From Geodermatophilaceae bacterium URHA0031 (GTDB taxonomy: Bacteria; Actinomycetota; Actinomycetes; Mycobacteriales; Geodermatophilaceae), in NCBI GenBank assembly GCA_000620205.1, contig JHVP01000006.1, positions 1 to 64,000 on the forward strand: a stretch of DNA of 64,000 nt. The letters are read 5' to 3'. How positions within the stretch are numbered: the first letter of the stretch is position 1; every line of letters starts with the position of its first letter. The notes beneath the pieces were generated by a model, which saw only the letters and a list, made by a program, of their open reading frames with translations, ran no database searches and was not told the DNA's origin. Positions 8,344 to 16,421 of this stretch are shown piece after piece. The translations under genes were made by a program, and so were the position numbers.

Positions 8344-8475
8344 TCGGCGGGCCGTGGCCCGCGCGCTCATAGAGGTTACCCCACCACCGGAGAGCTCTCG
8401 GCGGGGGGCACTCGGCGAGTCGGATCGGGCCCCGGCCGGTAGCGTGATCATTCCCCCGAACCCAGGAGGTCCCTC

Positions 8476-8688
8476 GTGGCCAAGCTGTCCTTCATCGCCG
8501 GCTTCGGCGCCGGTTACGTGCTCGGCGCCCGGGCGGGCCGCGAGCGCTACGAGCAGATCCGCCGCGCTTACCAGCACGCCAAGGACGACCCGCGCCTGCA
8601 GAGCGCCGCGGGCATGGCCCAGGCCCGCGCCGATGCCGCCGTCAGCTCCGTGAAGAACCGCATCGGGAACGAGACCGGCAGCCGCTGA
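8476..8688 (+). CDS. Small YtxH-like conserved protein
   Basis: A 70-residue protein beginning at GTG 8476, six bases after a strong AGGAGG. The N-terminus (LSFIAGFGAGYVLGARAGRERYEQI) has a glycine-rich hydrophobic segment followed by a charged amphipathic helix, as in short YtxH-like proteins that are widespread in actinobacteria and probably membrane-associated. No catalytic motif is present. It starts 133 bases beyond the tRNA-Asn gene, divergent from it, and ends in a shared hairpin with the convergent gene at 8706-9278. Function is unknown. Confidence 0.8.
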   Translation: MAKLSFIAGFGAGYVLGARAGRERYEQIRRAYQHAKDDPRLQSAAGMAQARADAAVSSVKNRIGNETGSR

Positions 8689-8693
8689 GGCCC

Positions 8694-8720
8694 GGCCCCA
8701 CCCGTTCAGCGGGTGGGGTC
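8694..8720. terminator. Bidirectional hairpin between convergent genes
   Basis: CCCCACCCG (8696-8704) pairs with CGGGTGGGG (8710-8718) around a 5-base loop, extendable by two more pairs. It begins right after one stop codon and overlaps the stop of the convergent gene at 8706-8708. Confidence 0.6.
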
Positions 8721-9278
8721 GTCGGCGGCGACCGCCGCGGCCAGCCGCTCCCGCGCGACCTCTCGGGCAACCGGATCGTCCCGGTCCGCATCGTCGTCGA
8801 ACACGACGGTCCACTCCCGGGCCGCCTGGCCGGGCACCCGCCGGGCCACCAGCAGCACCGCTCCCCCGGTGGGCAGCGGGTGCCGTTGGCTGGTGACCAC
8901 CGTGAGGTCCACCCGCTTCTTCAGCACCGCCGGCAGGTCCCCGGCCTCGCGGAGCACGTGCCGCTGAGGCGCCAGCCGTGCCTGGACACCCGGCTCGACC
9001 TCGGTCAGCGGCGTCACGGTAAACGTGCCACCGATGCCGGCGGCGTTCCAGCGGGCGGTGCCGATCTGATGCCACGGCAGCACCGGCACCTCGGCGGCTG
9101 CGCTCAGGTCCAGCTCGGCCGGGACGACGCGCAGCCCCCGGGACGTCGCCACGGTCCAGCCGCCGTCCACCCGCTCCCCCCAGGCCAGCACCCGCTCGTC
9201 AGCGTCGGCTGCCACGACCGCCCGGACCTGCTCCGGTGGCCGGGTGAACCGGGCGCGGACCCGCTCGACGAGGCTCAC
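8706..9278 (-). CDS. Conserved hypothetical protein
   Basis: A 190-residue soluble protein with no membrane segment or signal peptide. It is rich in beta-strand-like segments (ERVLAWGERVDGGWTVATSRGLRVV, read in parts) and ends in a charged helix. I recognise the general type from actinobacterial genomes next to dnaG, but no domain with known function. Its ATG overlaps the dnaG stop by four bases (9275-9278), so it is translated in the dnaG operon as the last gene. The short spacing and same strand suggest co-expression, not necessarily a shared function. Confidence 0.75.
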   Translation of the reverse strand: MSLVERVRARFTRPPEQVRAVVAADADERVLAWGERVDGGWTVATSRGLRVVPAELDLSAAAEVPVLPWHQIGTARWNAAGIGGTFTVTPLTEVEPGVQARLAPQRHVLREAGDLPAVLKKRVDLTVVTSQRHPLPTGGAVLLVARRVPGQAAREWTVVFDDDADRDDPVAREVARERLAAAVAADDPTR

Positions 9279-12100
9279 AGCCCACCGGCCGCCCGCGCCC
9301 GCAGCGACCGGGCCAGCTGCTCCAGGTCGATGAGCTTCTTGAACGCCTTCATGTACTCGTCCTGGGCCTCGACCGGGTTGGTGCGCTGAAGCTTGCCCTT
9401 CACGGCCACCACCTCGCGGTCGGTCGCCATCAGCTGCAGCCGGGCCATCAACGCGTTGACGTAGCCGGGGTCGTTCTCCCCGACGCTGTGCATCGGCTCC
9501 ACCGCCAAGGCGGTCAGCATCGCCTTCGCCGAGTCCCGGTCGACGTGCGCCGAGACCTCCTCCAGCCAGGCCGGCCCGGACGTCGTCGCGCCGGCCGCTC
9601 CCCCGGCTCCGGCGACCGCGGCCGCCACCGCGGCGTAGTCCGGGTCGGTGTAGGAGCTCGGCGCCACGGCGTCGAAGTCCGGTCCGGCGATCTCAGGGCA
9701 CTGCAGCGCCGCCTTGACGGCCTCTCGCTCGACCTCGAGCGCGGCGTCCTCCGGTGAGCGCTGCGGTGTCCGCGGTCGGGACCGGGGCCGTTCCTGCCCG
9801 CTCTCGCCGGAGAGCTGGCGGACCCGGGCGACGACGTCGGTCTCGTCGGGCAGGCCGAGCAGGCCGGCCAAGCGGCGGGCGTAGGCGGGGCGGAGCGCGT
9901 GGTCCTTGATCTGGGCCAGCAGCGGGGCGGTCTTGTCCAGGGCGGCCACCCGGCCCTCGACGGTGTCCAGGTCGTAGCCGTCCAGCGTCGTCCGCAACAC
10001 GAACTCGATCAGCGGGGTCCGCCGGGCGATCAGGTCGCGCACGGCGGCGTCCCCGTGCGCCTGGCGTAGCTCGCAGGGGTCGCGCCCGTCCTGCTCGACT
10101 GCGACGAAGGTCTGCGCGACGAAGCGCTGGTCCTCCTTGAAGGACTTCATCGCCGCCGCCTGACCGGCCGCGTCACCGTCGAAGGTGTAGATCACCTCAC
10201 CGCGGAACTCGTCCTGGTCCATCAGCAGCCGGCGGAGCACGTTGATGTGCTCGGCGCCGAACGCGGTGCCGCAGGAGGCGACGGCGGTGGTCACGCCGGC
10301 CACGTGGCAGGCCATCACGTCGGTGTAGCCCTCGACGACGACCGCCTGGTGGCTGCGGGCGATGTCCCGCTTCGCCCGCTCCACGCCGTAGAGGACGGTG
10401 CTCTTCTTGTACAGCGGCGTCTCGGGGGTGTTCAGGTACTTGGGGCCCTGGTCGTCGTCCATCAGCCTGCGGGCGCCGAATCCGATGACGTCGCCGGTCA
10501 GGTCGCGGATCGGCCAGATGAGCCGGCGGTGGAACCGGTCGATCAGCGTGCCCCGGGAGGACTCCTTTGCCAACCCGCCGGTGACCAGTTCCTCCTGGGT
10601 GTAGCCCAGGCCGCGCAGGTGCCGGGTCAGCGCGTCCCAGCCGCCAGGGGCGTAGCCGCAGCCGAAGTCCAGTGCGACCTGCCGGTCGAAGCCGCGCTCG
10701 GCGAGGAACGTGCGCGCCGGCGCGGCATCCGGGGTCATCAGCTGGGCGGCGTAGAACTCCGCGGCCGCGGTGTTCGCCGCGACCAGCCGGGCCCGCTGGC
10801 CGGCCTGCGCGCGGCTCGGCCCGGCGGTGGCCCGGCCGCCGTCGTCCTCGTACTGCAGCTGCACCCCGGTGCGGCCGGCGAGCAGCTCGACCGCCTCGGT
10901 GAAGGACAGGTGGTCGATCTTCTGGATGAAGGCGATGACGTCGCCGCCTTCCCCGCAACCGAAGCAGTTCCCGGTGAGGAGGTTGTCCTCGAGCGTGAAG
11001 GCGTGGGTCCCCGGGACCTCCGCGCAGAAGACCTCCTCCACCCGGTCGCTCCACTCCACCGACTGCACGACCCAGTTCTTGCGCTCGTACTTCTTGTCGT
11101 TCGCGAGGTACCGCTCACGGTGCCGGTCGATCAGGAAGAACGACTCGGGAAGCCCCTTGGTCATGAAGCGCACGTTGTAGATGTCGCTCGGGACGCCGTC
11201 GATGCCCACGCGGTTCTGCTTGGCGATGCCGAAGGTGCCGATCCCCAACCGCGTGCAGAGCCGGCGCACGTACTCCAGGTTGTCGACGTCCGCGGAGTTG
11301 AGGATCGCGTCGCCGTCCTCAGCGACGCAGCCGTCCGCCGCGAAGTACCCGGCGAGCCAACCGAGCAGGTACGAGGTGTCCTCGTCGAGTGACGGGCGCT
11401 CGTCCTTGAAGTAGGCGGGGAGCCCGTAGTAGCGCGTTCCGCGCTCCTCGGTCCAGCTGCGGCAGCCCTCGAAGTACCGCGCCAGCTGGGCGTCCTTCTC
11501 CCCGTACAGGACGGCGATGGACCCGGCACCGGCCCGGGTCCCGTCGCCGTAGACGAGCCCGCGGGCGATGCCGAACGGCGAGGGTCGGGTCGCCGGGTTC
11601 AGCACTCGCGTCGCGGGGAACGAGTGCGACAGCCGGTCGCCGGGCTGGAGGTCCTTGGTCAGCTTCTCGCGGCGGTGCTGCCGCAGCGCCCCGGACGGGA
11701 CGAACCAGCGGTGCTCGTCCGTCGCGTGGACGACCTTGGTCCGGCCGTTGCGGGTGAGCGTCATGCGCATCAGCCGCTGGACGCCGTAGCTCTTGAACGG
11801 CGCCTCGACCCAGCCGCCGTCCCCGTTGAGGACGCGCACCGTCCTGCCTGCCAGCTCCCGGATCGGGATGGTCCCGTCCTCGGTGAGCACGCCGGTCTCG
11901 CCCGCGAGGCAATGGAACAGGTTTCGCGACGGGGTGACGTTGAACGACGGGGACTTCTCGTCGTGGAACGGGCACAGCCCCTTGAGGCTGCCGCCGCCGG
12001 CGCGCTTGAGCTGCAGGTGCTCGCCGATGATCTCGTCGATCTTGGACCGCTCGCGGACCAGCGCGATGTCCGCGGCGCGGATCCGCCCCCGGCCGGCCAT
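9275..12100 (-). CDS. dnaG: DNA primase DnaG precursor containing an intein
   Basis: A 941-residue precursor; removal of a 315-residue intein leaves 626 residues, the normal size for actinobacterial primase. DnaG makes RNA primers at the replication fork. The zinc-binding domain uses C43 and H46 (CPFH) plus C379 and C382 (CFGC), so the intein splits the zinc site. Next come the RNAP-basic region and the TOPRIM core (VVVEGYTDV with the catalytic Glu, then FDGDAAG with the DxD), and finally the C-terminal DnaB-interaction region. The ATG at 12100 overlaps the stop of the upstream gene by one base; the downstream gene overlaps by four. Splicing should be required to form a working zinc finger. 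Confidence 0.95.
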   Translation of the reverse strand: MAGRGRIRAADIALVRERSKIDEIIGEHLQLKRAGGGSLKGLCPFHDEKSPSFNVTPSRNLFHCLAGETGVLTEDGTIPIRELAGRTVRVLNGDGGWVEAPFKSYGVQRLMRMTLTRNGRTKVVHATDEHRWFVPSGALRQHRREKLTKDLQPGDRLSHSFPATRVLNPATRPSPFGIARGLVYGDGTRAGAGSIAVLYGEKDAQLARYFEGCRSWTEERGTRYYGLPAYFKDERPSLDEDTSYLLGWLAGYFAADGCVAEDGDAILNSADVDNLEYVRRLCTRLGIGTFGIAKQNRVGIDGVPSDIYNVRFMTKGLPESFFLIDRHRERYLANDKKYERKNWVVQSVEWSDRVEEVFCAEVPGTHAFTLEDNLLTGNCFGCGEGGDVIAFIQKIDHLSFTEAVELLAGRTGVQLQYEDDGGRATAGPSRAQAGQRARLVAANTAAAEFYAAQLMTPDAAPARTFLAERGFDRQVALDFGCGYAPGGWDALTRHLRGLGYTQEELVTGGLAKESSRGTLIDRFHRRLIWPIRDLTGDVIGFGARRLMDDDQGPKYLNTPETPLYKKSTVLYGVERAKRDIARSHQAVVVEGYTDVMACHVAGVTTAVASCGTAFGAEHINVLRRLLMDQDEFRGEVIYTFDGDAAGQAAAMKSFKEDQRFVAQTFVAVEQDGRDPCELRQAHGDAAVRDLIARRTPLIEFVLRTTLDGYDLDTVEGRVAALDKTAPLLAQIKDHALRPAYARRLAGLLGLPDETDVVARVRQLSGESGQERPRSRPRTPQRSPEDAALEVEREAVKAALQCPEIAGPDFDAVAPSSYTDPDYAAVAAAVAGAGGAAGATTSGPAWLEEVSAHVDRDSAKAMLTALAVEPMHSVGENDPGYVNALMARLQLMATDREVVAVKGKLQRTNPVEAQDEYMKAFKKLIDLEQLARSLRARAAGGL
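10967..11911 (-). mobile_element. Intein with LAGLIDADG-type endonuclease inside DnaG
   Basis: Residues 64-378 of the primase precursor do not belong to DnaG. The segment begins CLAGETGVLT (block A, catalytic Cys1), has a block-B-like THR-type motif (VHATDEHRW), a central region with two dodecapeptide-like motifs (FGIARGLVYGDG and LLGWLAGYFAADG), and ends CAEVPGTHAFTLEDN followed by LLTGN (blocks F and G). The next residue is Cys, as required. The residue before the terminal Asn is Gly instead of the usual His. Insertion is exactly at the second zinc-ligand pair of the primase. The LAGLIDADG motifs suggest homing ability, but activity is not shown. Confidence 0.92.
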
Positions 12101-12576
12101 CAGGCGGCCGCCGTTGCGGCGGAACGCCGGCCGAGCACGAGCTCGAACCAGAGCAGGAAGACCGCGTGGTCCAACGGCAGGTCGCCCTGCACCGTCAGCG
12201 TCGGCCGTTGCGCCCACCCATTGCTCCCGCTCTCGGCCAGCGGCCGGCCCCCCGCGGTGTAGCGGTGGGTGCCCTTCCACCGGGAGGCGGTCGCGGCGTC
12301 CACCGCCGTCCCGTCGAGCTCCAGCGTCCAGCTCCCCTTCCAGTACGAGACCTGGTGGGCCCGCAGCCGGACGGCGTCCTCCGGGTCGGCCGCCCACCGG
12401 CCGACCAGCTCACGCCCGCCCTGGCGACGGAACACCCACGACCGCTCCCCCACCTCGGCCGTGGCCGCCTCCTTCCAGTTCGAGGCGTGCAACGTGGCCA
12501 CCACGGCACCGTCCGAGAGCACCGGGATGGTGCCCTTCCCGGTGCCGTACGACCCGCTCTTGCCCAGCTCCAGCAC
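12100..12576 (-). CDS. Conserved hypothetical protein upstream of dnaG
   Basis: A 158-residue soluble protein, rich in Trp and beta-strand patterns (WKEAATAEVGERSWVFRR, HQVSYWKGSWTLELDG). No domain with known function was recognised; it looks like a single beta-rich domain. Its stop codon overlaps the dnaG ATG by one base (TGATG), so dnaG translation is likely coupled to it. A short C-terminal Ala run (RRSAATAAA) closes the protein. Start ATG at 12576 lies 17 bases after the upstream gene's stop. Confidence 0.75.
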   Translation of the reverse strand: MLELGKSGSYGTGKGTIPVLSDGAVVATLHASNWKEAATAEVGERSWVFRRQGGRELVGRWAADPEDAVRLRAHQVSYWKGSWTLELDGTAVDAATASRWKGTHRYTAGGRPLAESGSNGWAQRPTLTVQGDLPLDHAVFLLWFELVLGRRSAATAAA

Positions 12577-12593
12577 GATGTCCTTCCTCAGCC

Positions 12594-13223
12594 TCAGCCG
12601 ATGCCCGGGGCGCCGGCGACGCTCTCGCCGGTCACGCGGTAGAGCAGGTATGCAGCCGTCTCCCGCAGGATGTACCTGAACTGCGTGGTGCGCGTCTGCA
12701 CCGCGGGGCCCTGCCGGGTCGGCGAGCTGCTGGCGTCGATGCCGGCGTCCTCGGCCATCCGCTCCGCGCGCATCGCGTGCCAGGGGTCGGTGACCAGGAC
12801 GGCGGTGTCCCAGCCCCGGTCGTCGAACTGCGCCGCCACCGCCCGCATGCTCTCCAAGGTGTCCGCGCCCTCCTGCACCGCCAGCAGCGCGTCGTCGGGG
12901 ACGCCGGCGTCGGCCAGGTACTCCCGGCCCGCCTCGGCCTCGGAGAACTGGTCACCGGTCGCCTTGCCGCCGACGGTGACGATCACCGGCGCGACGCCGT
13001 CCTCGTAGAGGTCCAGTGCGTGCTCGAGCCGGGCCTCGAAGATCGACGACGGGACGCCGTTGTACTGCGCGGACCCGAGCACCACGATCGCGTCGGAGCT
13101 GGGCCGGGCGTCCTTGCGCGCCGTCCACCAGATGCCGAGGGCCGTGGCCGCGACGAGCAGCAGGACCGCGGCCACCGCTGCGCCGATCACCCGGACGACC
13201 AGCCGCCCCGCCCCCACTCCCAC
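12594..13223 (-). CDS. DUF218 (YdcF/SanA-like) membrane-anchored protein
   Basis: A 209-residue protein with one N-terminal membrane segment (about residues 12-32) and a DUF218 domain: DAIVVLGSAQYNGVPS (glycine-rich strand-loop), RLEHALDLYEDG, VIVTVGGKATGDQFSEA, and VTDPWHAMRAERMAEDAG. DUF218 proteins are implicated in envelope functions, and the conserved GxN/D and GG motifs suggest nucleotide or sugar binding. Here the domain would lie on the outer face of the membrane. Same strand and close spacing to the dnaG group suggest a shared transcript. Confidence 0.85.
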   Translation of the reverse strand: MGVGAGRLVVRVIGAAVAAVLLLVAATALGIWWTARKDARPSSDAIVVLGSAQYNGVPSSIFEARLEHALDLYEDGVAPVIVTVGGKATGDQFSEAEAGREYLADAGVPDDALLAVQEGADTLESMRAVAAQFDDRGWDTAVLVTDPWHAMRAERMAEDAGIDASSSPTRQGPAVQTRTTQFRYILRETAAYLLYRVTGESVAGAPGIG

Positions 13224-13280
13224 GCGTCATGGGTACCACGCGGCACCGACGCCGGTGCGACGCCTGGGGACGGCGAGCCG

Positions 13281-13739
13281 TCAGCCCCCGGCAGTGGTGC
13301 CACAGACCTTGGTGCCGCCCTCGGGGACGACGGTCAGCTCGGTCGTCGTGGTGCTCCCGCCGTCGTCCCAGCGGACCTGGACGTAGCGGACCGGCTCGTC
13401 GTCGATGCGCTCACCGCGGGAGCCGGTGATCGTCGGGGTGCCGGGGTGCAGGTAGTCACCGGCGAGCTGGTCGGGGGTGATCCGGCCGCGCTCGGAGTCG
13501 CAGATCAGCCCGTAGGCGGTCTCGATGTCGTCCGCGGCCAGCGCCTTGGTGAACACCCCGGCCACCTCCTCGGCCTGGTCGGCGGCGGTGCCCTTGAACA
13601 GGACCATGCCGCCGACCATCAGCACCGCGATGAGCACCGTGGCGCTGAGCAGCGCGATGAGCGTGCCGTTGCGGTTCCGCGGGGTGCCGGTGTGCAGCGG
13701 CATCGGGTCGTCGTCGTAGAGGAACGGGCCCTGCGTCAT
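13281..13739 (-). CDS. Single-pass membrane protein of unknown function
   Basis: A 152-residue protein starting at ATG 13739 (MTQGPFLYDDDPMPL). A cytoplasmic N-terminus of about 22 residues is followed by a membrane segment (LIALLSATVLIAVLMVGGMVL, about 27-47) and an extracellular domain with two Cys (ICDSE and KVCGTT) that could pair. The extracellular part (AEEVAGVFTKALAADDIETAYGLIC) resembles the DUF4878/lumazine-binding-like fold of small actinobacterial lipoproteins, but this is only a pattern match. Reading upstream of 13739 in frame gives Arg-rich non-coding sequence. Confidence 0.75.
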   Translation of the reverse strand: MTQGPFLYDDDPMPLHTGTPRNRNGTLIALLSATVLIAVLMVGGMVLFKGTAADQAEEVAGVFTKALAADDIETAYGLICDSERGRITPDQLAGDYLHPGTPTITGSRGERIDDEPVRYVQVRWDDGGSTTTTELTVVPEGGTKVCGTTAGG

Positions 13740-13818
13740 GGCTCGACTCCGGTCCCGCTCCGCTCCTCGGTCGCTGGCGCTCCCTGCGATGCTCCCTCGA
13801 CCGTCGCCGTCGCCGGCG

Positions 13819-14976
13819 TCATCCGCCACCCACCAGCATCTCGGCCCCGGCGGGCGGGCGGGGGTCGTCCCGGTCGGCCAGCCAGCCCTCGGGCAGCGCG
13901 ACGGGCCGCGGCGGGCTGGTGCGCCCGCGCGGGGCACCGAGCACGGCCTCGGGGTAGGGCTGGTCGGGGATCCGGTCCAGCAGCTCGGCGAGCTCGTCGA
14001 GCCCGGACACCATCGCCAGCGCGCGCCGCACGTCCGACCCGACCGAGAAGCCCTTGAGGTACCAGGCCACGTGTTTGCGGAAGTCGGTGCAGCCGTGCAG
14101 CTCGCCCTGGTCGGCGGCCAGCAGCGTGGCGTGCCGGTGCATCACCGCGGCCACCTCGCGGAAGCCGGGCAGCGTGCGGCGCGGGGACCCGGCGAAGGCG
14201 GCGGCGAGGTCGCCGAACAGCCACGGCCGGCCCAGGCAGCCCCGGCCGACGACGACGCCCGCGCAGCCGGTCTCGGCCACCATCCGCAGCGCGTCGTCGG
14301 CCTCCCACAGGTCGCCGTTGCCGAGGACCGGGATGTCGACGGTGTCCACCAACCGGGCGATGGGTGCCCAGTCGGCGGTGCCGCTGTACAGCTGGTCGGC
14401 GGTGCGGCCGTGCAGCGTGATCGCGGCGGCGCCCTCGTCCTGGGCGATCCGGCCGGCGTCGAGGTAGGTGACGTGCTCGGGATCGATGCCGATCCGGGTC
14501 TTCACCGTCACCGGGACGTCGCCGGCGGCCCGGACCGCGGCCCGCACGATGTCGCGGAAGAGGATCCTCCGCCAGGGGAGAGCCGAGCCGCCGCCCTTGC
14601 GGGTCACCTTGGGCACCGGGCAGCCGAAGTTCAGGTCGATGTGCGCCGGGCGGGTGCCGGCCACGTTCTCCTCGACCAGCATCTGCACCGCGCGACCGAC
14701 GGTGGCCGGGTCGACGCCGTAGAGCTGCACGCTGAACGCGTCGACCTCACCGGGGGCGGCCTGGACCATCTGCAGCGTCTTGACGTTGCGCTCGACCAGC
14801 GCCCGGGTCGTGATCATCTCGCAGACGTACAGGCCGGCACCGAACTCCCGGCACAGCGTCCGGAACGCCGGGTTGGTGATGCCGGCCATCGGCGCGAGGA
14901 CGACGGCCGGGTCGACGGTCAGCCCGCCGAGCTGCAGCGGCGGCAGCGCCGTCGCGCGCTCGAGTGTGCTGGTCAC
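13819..14976 (-). CDS. dusB: tRNA-dihydrouridine synthase DusB
   Basis: A 385-residue FMN enzyme that reduces uridine to dihydrouridine in tRNA. It shows the N-terminal TIM-barrel start VVLAPMAGITNPAFRTLCREFG, the catalytic Cys in LNFGCPVPKV, the substrate-binding segment VKTRIGID, TLHGRT, and the FMN-phosphate loop VLGNGDLWEADDA plus VVVGRGCLGRPWLF. The helical C-terminal domain follows. The last 40 residues are a Pro/Arg-rich extension beyond the usual end. ATG 14976 is used. It is transcribed toward the small membrane gene, with an 80-base gap. Confidence 0.95.
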   Translation of the reverse strand: MTSTLERATALPPLQLGGLTVDPAVVLAPMAGITNPAFRTLCREFGAGLYVCEMITTRALVERNVKTLQMVQAAPGEVDAFSVQLYGVDPATVGRAVQMLVEENVAGTRPAHIDLNFGCPVPKVTRKGGGSALPWRRILFRDIVRAAVRAAGDVPVTVKTRIGIDPEHVTYLDAGRIAQDEGAAAITLHGRTADQLYSGTADWAPIARLVDTVDIPVLGNGDLWEADDALRMVAETGCAGVVVGRGCLGRPWLFGDLAAAFAGSPRRTLPGFREVAAVMHRHATLLAADQGELHGCTDFRKHVAWYLKGFSVGSDVRRALAMVSGLDELAELLDRIPDQPYPEAVLGAPRGRTSPPRPVALPEGWLADRDDPRPPAGAEMLVGGG

Positions 14977-15056
14977 CCGTCCAGAGTAGGTGGCCCCGCC
15001 GTGCGACCGGGCTCACGTCGCTGACCCGGTCGTCGCGCGCCACCCCCGCCGTCCGG

Positions 15057-15133
15057 CCCGGCTCCACCCGGGTGAGGCGAGCTGGAGCCGGGTGCGCACG
15101 AGGCTCAACCCCTGCGGACGCGGGTTGACCCGG
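15057..15133. repeat. Intergenic dyad repeat, copy A
   Basis: An imperfect hairpin-forming sequence with the shared motif GGAGCCGGGTGCGCA ... GGCTCAACCCC, then GCGGGTTGACCCGG. It matches copies at 16323-16415 and 20107-20190 in order and spacing. An additional pair of arms (CCGGCTCCA and TGGAGCCGG) adds a second dyad. Confidence 0.65.
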
Positions 15134-15240
15134 TAGCAGGCGGGACCCCGGCGCGACGCTGCTGATCCCCACCCGGCCGGCGGGTCCACAGGTGCGCAGC
15201 AGGCCTCCGCCGGCGGGCGCTGCGACCACACGCTCGCAGC

Positions 15241-16335
15241 ATGACCCGAACCGCCCCGGTACCCCTGGCCGTCGACGAACCGGGGCGACGTCGGCTCGGC
15301 CTTTTCACGACGGCGGACCTCACCGCCGCGGGGGTCACCAAGGCCGAGGTGGCGAGCTCGGTGCGCACGGGCGCGTGGGTCCGGCTGCGGCCCGGCGTCC
15401 TCATCACCGCAGCGGACCTGCAGGAGGTCACCCGGACGGGACGGCGGCCGGGGCTCGACGCCCTCGCCGTCACCACGAGCCTAGCCCGCCCGTCGGCGGT
15501 GCTCAGCGGGGCGTCGGCGGCCTGGGTCTGGGGGCTGCCGAGGCCACGGTCAGCTGCCAGCACGGTGCAGCTGACCGATCCGCACCGCTGGCGTCGCGGT
15601 CAGGGGTGGTCGATGACCCGGGCGCCCCTGCCGGACGACGAGGTGACCCGACGCGGCGCCTATCCGGTGACGACTGCGGCGCGGACGCTCGTCGACGTCG
15701 CCCGGTCCTGGTCGGAGGTGCCCGCCGTCGCGGCGGTCGATGCAGCACTGCTGCGCGGTGTGGTCACCCGCCGGGAACTCGAGGATGTCCTGGACCGGCA
15801 GTGGTGCGTCCCCGGCGTACCCCGGGCGGTGCGCGCGGTCGCGCTGGCCGACGGCCGGGCGGAGTCGTGGCTGGAGACCCACGGTCGGCTCGTCTTCGCC
15901 GCCCTCGGACTACCGCCGTTCGTCCCGCAGGTGGAGATCCGGGTCGACGGTCGCCTGGTCAAGGTCGTCGACGGCTGGTACCCCGACGCCGCACTGGCCG
16001 TCGAGTTCGACGGCCAGGTCAAGTACCGGAGACCTGCCTTCGGACGGACTCCCGAGGAGGAGCTCTGGCGGGAGAAGCGGGACGAGGACCTGCTGCGGTC
16101 GCTGGGGGTGCAGTTCGTCCGGGTCGCCGCCGCGGACCTGGCAGGTGGTCGTCAGGCGCTCGACCGGCAGGTGCGGCGCTCGCTCGCGCGCCCGGCACCC
16201 GTCGTCCGGGAGTTCACCGAGGTACCCCGGCCGGCAGGTCGGGTGCGGACCGAAGACACCGGCGACGACGGCTGGTTGGCGCGGACCGACGACCGGGTGG
16301 GCGTGTCCGCCGGCGGCTCGTCCCGTCCGGGTTGA
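15241..16335 (+). CDS. AbiEi-like antitoxin-domain protein with C-terminal restriction-endonuclease-like domain
   Basis: A 364-residue protein. The N-terminal part (LGLFTTADLTAAGVTKAEV ... TGAWVRLRPGVLI) fits the winged-helix found in AbiEi-type proteins of actinobacteria. The middle has VTTAARTLVDVARS, typical of the same family. The C-terminal part (KVVDGWYPDAALAVEFDGQVKY ... RDEDLLRSLGVQFVRV) matches the DUF559/Vsr-type nuclease fold with D, E and QxK in place. No partner toxin gene is adjacent. It is flanked on both sides by dyad repeats. Product role is unknown; a solitary defence or nucleic-acid function is possible. The last 40 residues look unstructured. Confidence 0.75.
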   Translation: MTRTAPVPLAVDEPGRRRLGLFTTADLTAAGVTKAEVASSVRTGAWVRLRPGVLITAADLQEVTRTGRRPGLDALAVTTSLARPSAVLSGASAAWVWGLPRPRSAASTVQLTDPHRWRRGQGWSMTRAPLPDDEVTRRGAYPVTTAARTLVDVARSWSEVPAVAAVDAALLRGVVTRRELEDVLDRQWCVPGVPRAVRAVALADGRAESWLETHGRLVFAALGLPPFVPQVEIRVDGRLVKVVDGWYPDAALAVEFDGQVKYRRPAFGRTPEEELWREKRDEDLLRSLGVQFVRVAAADLAGGRQALDRQVRRSLARPAPVVREFTEVPRPAGRVRTEDTGDDGWLARTDDRVGVSAGGSSRPG

Positions 16336-16415
16336 GCCGGACGCGGACGGGTCGAGCCGCCGGCGCAGGCGGCTCAACCCGTCCGGGCGGGGGTCGACCC
16401 GGGTGAGCCGAGGCA
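16323..16415. repeat. Intergenic dyad repeat, copy B
   Basis: Contains GGGTCGAGCCGCC (16369-region left arm near 16349) paired with GGCGGCTCAACCC ending at 16380, followed by GGGGTCGACCCGGG. Same motif order as copies A and C. It overlaps the last codons of the preceding gene. Confidence 0.65.
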
Positions 16416-16421
16416 CGGACC

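Noticed and set aside
11793-14057. A 754-codon plus-strand frame
   Set aside because: It covers dnaG, the DUF218 gene and dusB in antisense and shows no domain.
15241-16335. A full AbiE toxin-antitoxin pair
   Set aside because: Only the AbiEi-like/nuclease-like gene is present; no AbiEii nucleotidyltransferase gene lies on either side.
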